DNA from: Pedobacter sp. KBW06
GTDB taxonomy: Bacteria; Bacteroidota; Bacteroidia; Sphingobacteriales; Sphingobacteriaceae
Length of the DNA stretch: 64,000 bases
Direction of reading: 5' to 3'
Assembly: GCF_003852525.1 (NCBI RefSeq)
Contig: NZ_QAJL01000005.1
Location: forward strand, 34,752 to 98,751
The translations under genes were made by a program, and so were the position numbers. The notes below the pieces were generated by a model. The model was not told where the DNA came from and made no database searches. It worked only from the letters and a program-made list of their open reading frames with translations. This document shows, piece after piece, positions 57,968 through 64,000 of this stretch. Positions within the stretch are counted from its first letter, which is position 1. The number at the start of each line of letters is the position of its first letter.

Positions 57968-59548
57968 ATGAACAAAATTTCATTATCTGCAGTTTTACTG
58001 ATTGCATCATTGGCCGTTCTTGCCAGTTGTAAAAGAGTTTCAGATGTATCCGTCGGAGAAAACCTAAGAGCGGCAAATAAATTCGGCGCTACAGGTGACG
58101 GGCCGCAGTCCGGAACAAATAACCTGAATGTTGTTTATTTTATTCCATCCGACCTGGATACCGTTCCTGGTTATCAGAAAAGGCTAAATGGCGTAATGGT
58201 ATACACGCAGAATTTTGTTTCCAAATGGATGAACCATTGGGGATTTACAAATAAAACGGTTGGGATTCCTGTCGATGCCCAGGGAAAACTGAGGATGGCG
58301 GTGATCAGAGGTACCTATCCAAAAGCGCAATATCCGTATGAAGGTGGCTCTGCTCAGATGATGACAGAAATCAATGCTTATTATGCTGCGCATCCCGGAG
58401 AGAAAACAAGTGATCATATCCTGGTGGTTACGCCAACCTATTCCTACGATACAAACGGTTATCCCAGCGGAGGCCCTTTCTACGGAATCGGACGCTGGTG
58501 TTTCGCACTGGATTATACAGGTTTGGATACCCTTAACCTTGGCAAACCTAACGACAAGTATTCGACGATATGGATCGGTGGACTGGCACATGAACTGGGA
58601 CATGGAATTAACCTTCCTCACAATGGGGGAGCTGAATCGCAAAATGTAACCTTTGGAACCACCCTGATGGGATCCGGTAACAGTACCTTCGGTAAATCAC
58701 CAACTTACCTTTCTCCTGCAGATGCAGCGATACTTGCAAATTGCCAGGTGTTCAGCAGCACAACAAGGTCTGACTGGTATGCAGCTCCGGGTTTTCAGCT
58801 GACAAAGTTCAGTGCCAAATATCAAAGTGGAAACATCATCGTTTCCGGGAAATTTAGCGCTGTTAAAGCAGTGAAAGATATTGCATTGTACCATAGAATT
58901 GCTGCTACTGATCCCGGTGGTTATCGTTCGGTAACATTTGCCGCCAAACCGATCGGAACGGATAGTTTTTATGTAAGTATGCCGGTTAGTGATTTCAGGG
59001 AGAAAGGAAATACGGGTTATGAATTTACAATCAGGTATTGTCATGAGAATGGAAGCATCAGTTCACAGGTGATTAATTATTCTTTTGCGAATGATATTCC
59101 ACAGATCAATATTGCTGATAAACCGGTATACAGTAAAACAAACTGGAGCATCACTTCCTATAGTTCACAGGAGACGGCCAGTGAAAGCGGTGCGGCAACG
59201 AATGTGATTGACAATTCCATTTCTACGTACTGGCATTCCCGCTGGTCAAGCAGCGCGACAAGCTATCCGCATAACCTGGTGATTAATATGGGCGCAGCTA
59301 AGGATGTAAACAGGTTTACTTTTTGGCAGAGAGATTCCAGAAGGGTAAAAAGTATGGAAATTCTGACAAGTAACGACGCCAGTACATGGACAAGCCTGGG
59401 GACGTTTACTTTACAGGATACGACCAATCCACAGGATATTATATTGTCAACAGTGAAAAATTTCAGGTATTTTAAATTGAATATGAAGTCTTCGTATGAC
59501 GGGACGCAGTTTGCTGCACTTGCTGAAGTGGGGACTTATAAGGATTAA
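57968..59548 (+). CDS. Zinc-metalloprotease lipoprotein with a C-terminal discoidin (F5/8C) domain
   Basis: 526 residues. Lipobox VLASC places Cys21 as the lipidated residue, so the protein is anchored at the cell envelope, probably on the surface. The catalytic site HELGHGINLPH (208-218) is a zincin HExxHxxxxxH of the metzincin class; a Met-turn is less clear. The last 135 residues (from NWSITSYSSQETASESGAA onward) form a coagulation-factor 5/8 C-type discoidin domain, with YPHNLVINMG and NRFTFWQR, that usually binds glycans. A surface protease that docks on glycoprotein is suggested. It converges on the MACPF gene across a bidirectional terminator. Confidence 0.88.
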   Translation: MNKISLSAVLLIASLAVLASCKRVSDVSVGENLRAANKFGATGDGPQSGTNNLNVVYFIPSDLDTVPGYQKRLNGVMVYTQNFVSKWMNHWGFTNKTVGIPVDAQGKLRMAVIRGTYPKAQYPYEGGSAQMMTEINAYYAAHPGEKTSDHILVVTPTYSYDTNGYPSGGPFYGIGRWCFALDYTGLDTLNLGKPNDKYSTIWIGGLAHELGHGINLPHNGGAESQNVTFGTTLMGSGNSTFGKSPTYLSPADAAILANCQVFSSTTRSDWYAAPGFQLTKFSAKYQSGNIIVSGKFSAVKAVKDIALYHRIAATDPGGYRSVTFAAKPIGTDSFYVSMPVSDFREKGNTGYEFTIRYCHENGSISSQVINYSFANDIPQINIADKPVYSKTNWSITSYSSQETASESGAATNVIDNSISTYWHSRWSSSATSYPHNLVINMGAAKDVNRFTFWQRDSRRVKSMEILTSNDASTWTSLGTFTLQDTTNPQDIILSTVKNFRYFKLNMKSSYDGTQFAALAEVGTYKD

Positions 59549-59582
59549 TAAGCCGATTGAAAAGTAGGTTTATTAAAAACAG

Positions 59583-59620
59583 AGGCCGTCTCATTTTTGT
59601 TAATGAGACGGCCTTGTTTT
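59583..59620. terminator. Bidirectional terminator between the protease and MACPF genes
   Basis: Stem AGGCCGTCTCATT (59583-59595) / AATGAGACGGCCT (59602-59614), 13 perfect pairs with a six-base loop, followed by T-rich sequence on the + strand. Confidence 0.88.
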
Positions 59621-59641
59621 AACTTTAAATGATCGGGCAAA

Positions 59642-61078
59642 TCAGTTGAAAACATAGAATGGTAAGCCCATGTAATGCCAGTCGCGGCCAGGAATCGTAC
59701 CACTGGTCGAATAATAATGCGTATTGTAGATTTTTTTATTAATTTTTGCTTCATAATAATATTCGAATGCCGGTACTGATCCCGGAACCTGTTTATCATA
59801 AGCATAAAATACAACGCCCATATTTGTGTAGCCTGGCAGATTTGCACTCGCGTTCAGGGTCAGGATAAATTCGCCCTTGGCAGCTGAGTAATATTGATAT
59901 ACTGGCTTTGCTCCATCGATGCTCTTATTGTAAGCCTTGAAAACTTGTGTCTGGAATATAAACCTGCTGTATATTGCGGGTACTTTTTCCATACTGTAGG
60001 CAAAATTGGAGGGCCCTGCATCAAAGAATTGGTATACGGGAGCAGGACCATCCACCATTTTTACCTGGCGGTCAATCAGGTACTGCTTGACGTAATTTCT
60101 AACTGCCAGCGCTTTGGCTTCATCTGAGATCAGGTCTGCTATATTAATGACGCCATCTTCATTGCCGATATCAATCAATTCTGCGTTGTCAGCATCAACA
60201 GATGCCTGCCACTGCGCCATCTGGATTTTTTTCGGTACGGTAGGCCCCAAATCAATTTCCCCGATCAGACTGATAGACGAATTACCGCCAACAGTGCGAT
60301 AAAATAATTTTTGATCGCTGTTCAGCTGCGAAGAAGAGAAGTTTGAACCAAGGGATATATCCAGATCGAATATGCTTTCCAGGGCAAAGGACAATCCCGC
60401 TTTTGCTGCTTTTTCACGATCGGTATTGGTGGTTTGTGAACGGTAAACCGCCTCAAACTTGCTTCCAAGGATCAGGTCAACAATAAGGTGTGTACCGTAT
60501 CTTGAAACCAGATATTCCGGACTTTTGTTTTGAATATCTGCCTTGAATTCAGCACTGAGATTCTTTTTTAACAAATCGAGATCGGCATTAAACTTCAATT
60601 GTTTTTGCCGGATTTGAAGACTGTAACTGGCGTACACATAATCTGACCGGAAAGAAAGGGAATCAAAATAGGACATCGATGCTTTGAAAGAAAAGAAGCT
60701 TGAGGAAGCCTTTAGTTTGCCTGAAAGTGATTTGGAATAAGCCAGGACATTTTCACCGGCAATGATATAGTTTCGTTGACCCGATAATTTGTCGATGACG
60801 ACCCGGTCCTTGGAGCTTAAATACAAAGCAGCAACATTGATGATTTTAAACCGGGTGGCGCTGATGTTTGCATATTCACCACTGAGGTCGATACCGTAAC
60901 CCAGTTTATTGAAATTGATGTCGACGGTTGGTTCCGGAACTTCTACCTTAGGTGGATCGGTCTGGTTCAAATCGGTATTCTTCTTACATCCGGTTACCAG
61001 GATTACACTTAAAAATAAAAACATTAACAGGCTTTGATGGATGTTGAATTTGATGATGGAGGTCGGAAAGTTGTTCAT
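59642..61078 (-). CDS. MACPF (perforin-like) lipoprotein with C-terminal VYxFY-type repeats
   Basis: 478 residues. Signal peptide with lipobox LVTGC (Cys31) predicts an outer-membrane lipoprotein. Residues about 55-340 look like a membrane-attack-complex/perforin domain. The family signature lies in SPEYLVSRYGTHLIVDLILG (186-205), and serine/glycine-rich segments that could become membrane hairpins flank it. The C-terminal 130 residues hold three repeats (PVYQFFDAGPSNFAYS, PVYQYYSAAKGEFILT, PAFEYYYEAKINKKIY). These resemble the DUF5648-type repeat of bacterial surface proteins that bind carbohydrate. In Bacteroides, MACPF proteins can kill competing cells; no immunity gene is obvious next to this one. 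Confidence 0.75.
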   Translation of the reverse strand: MNNFPTSIIKFNIHQSLLMFLFLSVILVTGCKKNTDLNQTDPPKVEVPEPTVDINFNKLGYGIDLSGEYANISATRFKIINVAALYLSSKDRVVIDKLSGQRNYIIAGENVLAYSKSLSGKLKASSSFFSFKASMSYFDSLSFRSDYVYASYSLQIRQKQLKFNADLDLLKKNLSAEFKADIQNKSPEYLVSRYGTHLIVDLILGSKFEAVYRSQTTNTDREKAAKAGLSFALESIFDLDISLGSNFSSSQLNSDQKLFYRTVGGNSSISLIGEIDLGPTVPKKIQMAQWQASVDADNAELIDIGNEDGVINIADLISDEAKALAVRNYVKQYLIDRQVKMVDGPAPVYQFFDAGPSNFAYSMEKVPAIYSRFIFQTQVFKAYNKSIDGAKPVYQYYSAAKGEFILTLNASANLPGYTNMGVVFYAYDKQVPGSVPAFEYYYEAKINKKIYNTHYYSTSGTIPGRDWHYMGLPFYVFN

Positions 61079-61431
61079 TTGGCTTAGTTTTTAAACTGAA
61101 TAATAGCTGTCTTACGCAATATTGGGTAATAGGGATGATGCGTAGATTTTTAGAATTTCATTTTTCCTCCTTTCCTGTCTTATTTAAGATGTCTGGATTT
61201 TTATTATCCAAATCCTGTGTCCATTGTCTTAAAGGTAAAATGAATTGTTGCAGGGAAATGAAATGGGAAGAAAAAATCACTTTATCACTTAATCAGCGTT
61301 AAGATAAAGTGATTTTTAATGTCCTGTATTTCAGTATTTTTGGTGGATTCTGTAGCGTTGTGGTTACTTTTTGCGCATTACTTTTTCATTATTTCATACT
61401 TTAGTCAAAAGTAATAACAAACTAACGCTCA
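61079..61431. other. Divergent interval between the MACPF gene and the 499-residue protein
   Basis: 353 bases. The only marked feature is the long hairpin at 61272-61317. No confident -7 element for either gene; TTACTTTTTGC at about 61364 is close, with one extra base. Confidence 0.45.
61272..61317. promoter_or_regulatory. Long orphan hairpin between divergent genes
   Basis: AAAAATCACTTTATC (61272-61286) and GATAAAGTGATTTTT (61303-61317) are perfect inverted 15-mers with a 16-base loop. It looks like a terminator with T-runs on both strands, but it lies between two divergent genes with no known transcript to end. A small RNA, an attenuator or a protein site is possible. Confidence 0.5.
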
Positions 61432-62931
61432 ATGTCTCGACAATCTAACCCCGGTATAAAATTTGACGATCCAAAACTTGCCGCTTTTATGAGTTTACTG
61501 GAAAAAATTTTTATTGCTGAAGAAATTACAACGCAGGTAGGAAAGTCTAATTATCTGGTAAAGCTCAGTCAAAGGACGGTAAATGATGAGAAACCTTTAA
61601 GCGATAAAATGCTGGAGAGAGATTTGTTCAGGCCAATTACCAAAAAGGAATATGTAACGCTCTCGCCAGACTATGCCCGTAAACTGGCCAATAGTGTTTT
61701 AACTTATTTTAAATCTTCAGGTGAGGCGAAAGATACGTACGATCTTAAAATCAATGATTTTCGCAATTTATATAATCAGGGAAAAATGGTGCAGGCCCTG
61801 GAAAAAGGTAAGGATTTTAAAACCATGTGTAGTGAATTGCTGGAACACCATACCGGATTGGAAAGTTTTACCGGACGTAAGTTTTTGGTTTATGAGCGAA
61901 TGGGAGATGAAAAAGACAGCAGCTGGGGCATCACAATCGGCATGCTGACTTTAGCAAAAGCTGCGAACTATATAGAAGCAACCCTCGAATTTAAATTTGA
62001 ACAAGAGGTTCGGAGGAATATTGGTATTGCGACCCGGGATAGTAAGTCGGATTATATGTTTATCGACTTGCTTCCGGAAGGGGAGACTGGCCGGCGCACC
62101 AATATGGTGATTCGGTTGGGCGATGCAGTTGCCCATGATTATATTGTCCTTCTCGGACATTATACCCGTAGGGCTGCTAATGAGCGGCTGGTCACCAAAA
62201 GTGTAATCGTTCAGGCCCTAAATCCGAAAATCACATTAAAGGATATTGGTAACTATGCCAATAAAACGGCAGGTTACAAAAAGACCCCCGTAGAGTTCCG
62301 AAGTTATTTGTATGACCGGAAGAAAAACCTGCTTAGTCAGCCTAATAACCGAATTCAAAGCCTGGTAGAGCTGAGGCAGTTTCTTCAAAGACATAAAGTC
62401 AAGAACAAGCACCTTCTCTTCTTTCCGAAGGACATATTAGGGAAGTTTAAAGTTTATTTCAAACGTGCCAATGACAAGATCGTCAAAGACCATATTAAGA
62501 TCACACTCAATGAAATGACCGGACGTGCGGATGGGGAATTTATGCATTCACCTGCAGAAAATGATGGTTCTGGCCAAAAATGGTTTGGACAGGTTTCTGT
62601 ACACAACAAAAGTGATGTTTGCATCATGAACCTCATTAATGAAGAATCGGTCAAATCTAATGTCGGCAAAGATGAAGAGCCTGTGTTGATCACCTTTTGT
62701 TTGCCTAAACCAACATTCAAATTATCTGAAGTGCAGTGCTTTCAGGGGCTGATTACCGGTTTGGAAGATGAACAACATGGGATAGTAGCCTATCGTTGCC
62801 TGATTGTCAGGGAAAGCTGTCCCCAGCCGAGCGCTGAACGTCTTGCCGAAATTTTTAAAAATGAGCATCCTTTGTTGGTTGGGGCAAGCAGACAACAAAA
62901 ATATATGCTGGATAATTTTCAATTCAGCTAG
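61432..62931 (+). CDS. Hypothetical protein (499 residues), no recognised family
   Basis: A large soluble protein with no signal peptide or membrane helix. The N-terminal part (about 1-170) is helical and charged (LEKIFIAEEITTQVGKSNYL, DKMLERDLFRPITKKEYVTL). The middle has short strands and KFLVYERMGDEKDSSWGITI. The last 200 residues (KHLLFFPKDILGKFKVYFKR, GQVSVHNKSDVCIMNLINEE) look like an independent beta-rich domain. I found no catalytic motif. It is followed by an Rpn-type nuclease gene on the same strand. The role is unknown; a sensor or regulatory protein is possible. Confidence 0.65.
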   Translation: MSRQSNPGIKFDDPKLAAFMSLLEKIFIAEEITTQVGKSNYLVKLSQRTVNDEKPLSDKMLERDLFRPITKKEYVTLSPDYARKLANSVLTYFKSSGEAKDTYDLKINDFRNLYNQGKMVQALEKGKDFKTMCSELLEHHTGLESFTGRKFLVYERMGDEKDSSWGITIGMLTLAKAANYIEATLEFKFEQEVRRNIGIATRDSKSDYMFIDLLPEGETGRRTNMVIRLGDAVAHDYIVLLGHYTRRAANERLVTKSVIVQALNPKITLKDIGNYANKTAGYKKTPVEFRSYLYDRKKNLLSQPNNRIQSLVELRQFLQRHKVKNKHLLFFPKDILGKFKVYFKRANDKIVKDHIKITLNEMTGRADGEFMHSPAENDGSGQKWFGQVSVHNKSDVCIMNLINEESVKSNVGKDEEPVLITFCLPKPTFKLSEVQCFQGLITGLEDEQHGIVAYRCLIVRESCPQPSAERLAEIFKNEHPLLVGASRQQKYMLDNFQFS

Positions 62932-63067
62932 TATAAAACCAGGGCTAGTTGTTTTACTTCATTTTATTGTATTAAAATTCAGCTATTTGTACTCAGAAAC
63001 TTTATTTTGTATTCTCAGGTTTTTCGGTTTTATCTGCAGTATTTTGTGTTCATTTAAACTGAACAGA

Positions 63068-63931
63068 ATGACAAATATAGCTAGCCGTTACATTGATCCG
63101 CTTACCGACTATGGGTTCAAACACATTTTTGGCAATGAGCCAGACAAAGACATCATGATTGATTTTTTAAATGCCTTATTTGAAGGGGAAAAAACAATTG
63201 CGGATATCATTTATCGCCCTACCGAACATGCCGGTGAAGATTCCAAAGAGAAAAAAGTATTATTTGATTTGACTTGTACAGGTGCTGACGGAGAAACCTT
63301 CATCATAGAAATGCAACGTGCGGATCAGGAGTTTTTTAAGGACAGATGCGTGTTTTACATGTCGAGGCTCATCAGCAGTCAATTGCCCAGAGGTACTTCC
63401 AATTGGGATGTACCCCTTAAAGAAGTTTACCTGATTGGTATTATGGAGCTCCGGTTTAACAAAATCAATAACAATTACCTGCACAACATTGCCCTGATCA
63501 ACAAGGATACCGGAAAGATTTTTTACAAAGGAATGGGTTATAAGTTTTTAGAATTACCTAATTTTGATAAAAAGGAAAGCGAGCTAATCACAGATCTGGA
63601 TAAATGGTTCTACCTCTTAAAGAACCTGAGTCGTTTGGACAAAATTCCTGATTTTCTGGACAAAAGAGTATTTCAAAAAATATTTAAAATTGCGGAAATG
63701 AGTAAAATGACCAAAGAAGAACGCGAATTGTACCACTCGGATGTGAAAGCAAAATCTGACTGGAATGCCGGTATTCGTTACGCGGAGAAAAAAGCGAGAC
63801 TAGAAGGGAAGTTAGAAGGGAAATTAGAAGGGAAGTTAGAAATCGCTATAAATCTCAAAAAAGAAGGTATGTCAGCTGAATTGATTGCCAAAACTACCGG
63901 CCTTTCCGTAGAAGAAGTAGAAAAGCTATAA
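63068..63931 (+). CDS. Rpn-type PD-(D/E)XK nuclease (transposase-like family)
   Basis: 287 residues from the ATG at 63068; the longer frame begins inside the previous gene and is spurious. DPLTDYGFKHIFGNEPDKDI is the diagnostic N-terminal block. The nuclease core reads LFDLTCTGADGETFIIEMQR with Asp67 and Glu81-x-Gln83 of a PD-(D/E)XK site. The tail after residue about 235 has tandem LEGK repeats and a short helix-turn-helix-like end (SAELIAKTTGLSVEEVEKL). Rpn proteins promote RecA-independent recombination and may act in phage defence. The 65 bases after the stop repeat part of this gene (see 63936-64000). Confidence 0.9.
   Translation: MTNIASRYIDPLTDYGFKHIFGNEPDKDIMIDFLNALFEGEKTIADIIYRPTEHAGEDSKEKKVLFDLTCTGADGETFIIEMQRADQEFFKDRCVFYMSRLISSQLPRGTSNWDVPLKEVYLIGIMELRFNKINNNYLHNIALINKDTGKIFYKGMGYKFLELPNFDKKESELITDLDKWFYLLKNLSRLDKIPDFLDKRVFQKIFKIAEMSKMTKEERELYHSDVKAKSDWNAGIRYAEKKARLEGKLEGKLEGKLEIAINLKKEGMSAELIAKTTGLSVEEVEKL
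63669..63733 (+). repeat. First copy of a 65-bp coding repeat in the Rpn gene
   Basis: This stretch, within the Rpn reading frame, encodes FQKIFKIAEMSKMTKEEREL plus Tyr. It is repeated after the stop at 63936-64000, 267 bases downstream. Confidence 0.85.
63800..63841 (+). repeat. Tandem 12-bp repeats encoding LEGK
   Basis: Three and a half copies of TTAGAAGGGAAG (first base C in copy one, one A/G change in copy two) run from 63800 to 63841 and encode repeated LEGK near the end of the Rpn protein. Such repeats can change in number by slippage and vary the linker length without a frameshift. Confidence 0.9.
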
Positions 63932-63935
63932 TTCC

Positions 63936-64000
63936 TATTCCAAAGAATATTTAGAATTTTGGAAATGAGTAAAATGACCGAAGAAGAACGCGAATTGTAC
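63936..64000 (+). repeat. Second, in-frame copy of the Rpn 3' segment after the stop codon (runs off the window)
   Basis: 59 of 65 bases match 63669-63733. The offset of 267 is a multiple of three, and the copy lies in the same frame as the Rpn gene, separated only by its TAA. It encodes FQRIFRILEMSKMTEEEREL plus Tyr, so the changes are mostly conservative. It is the start of a second tail segment or of a truncated paralogue, and its remainder is beyond the window. Confidence 0.85.

Noticed and set aside
62804..63067. An 88-codon N-terminal extension of the Rpn nuclease
   Set aside because: It begins inside the preceding gene and has no similarity to the family, whose conserved block starts at the ATG at 63068.

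Overview
This window looks like chromosome from a Bacteroidota of the Sphingobacteriaceae, most like Pedobacter (inference). The signs are TAnnTTTG-type -7 promoter elements, A-rich leaders without a strong Shine-Dalgarno, an ECF sigma/FecR/TonB-receptor cassette, LytS-LytTR two-component pairs, a zeaxanthin cluster and Tat-exported Gfo/Idh/MocA oxidoreductases. I see no rRNA, tRNA, CRISPR array, insertion sequence or phage. The genes are mostly metabolic and accessory, in short operons separated by hairpin terminators.

0-7.4 kb: the 5' end of an ECF sigma gene, an outer-membrane barrel protein, a LytS-type kinase with its LytTR regulator and a probable secreted target, then arginase and ornithine aminotransferase (arginine to ornithine to glutamate semialdehyde), divergent from an Lrp/AsnC regulator, and an AlkD-like DNA repair protein. 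7.4-12.6 kb: carotenoid operon marR-crtI-crtB-orf-crtZ-crtY, predicted to make zeaxanthin. 12.8-20.9 kb: exonuclease III, chromate transporter, catalase-peroxidase, a DUF1223 protein, a second LytTR pair and Ohr. This stretch is rich in oxidative and DNA-damage defence.

21-31 kb: two Tat/Sec-exported epoxide-hydrolase-like enzymes, an AraC/GyrI regulator, a lipoprotein agmatine-deiminase homologue, a degenerate HAD protein, and a two-gene operon pairing an L-amino acid oxidase with a thiamine-diphosphate 2-oxo acid decarboxylase. 31-36.8 kb: ECF sigma, FecR, siderophore-type TonB receptor and PepSY membrane protein, an iron-uptake unit.

38-46.8 kb: a ROK regulator and a PhzF-like protein diverge from an exported three-gene unit, Gfo/Idh/MocA - HEAT/tandem DUF1080 - Gfo/Idh/MocA, which I read as a 3-keto-glycoside oxidation and cleavage system. 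46.8-57.5 kb: AraC regulators, a dehydrogenase, a universal stress protein, a FUSC membrane protein, small enzymes and a TetX-like monooxygenase, with two decayed gene remnants at 48.7 and 49.9 kb. 57.5-64 kb: a palindrome-rich noncoding stretch, a zinc-metalloprotease/discoidin lipoprotein facing a MACPF (perforin-like) lipoprotein, an unrecognised 499-residue protein, and an Rpn-type PD-(D/E)XK nuclease whose 3' coding sequence is partly duplicated just after its stop codon.

The best candidates for under-described biology are the MACPF lipoprotein, the exported Gfo/DUF1080 unit with its ROK operator, the duplicated Rpn tail, and the structured noncoding locus at 57.5-57.9 kb. All family assignments are from reading the translations; no database search was run.
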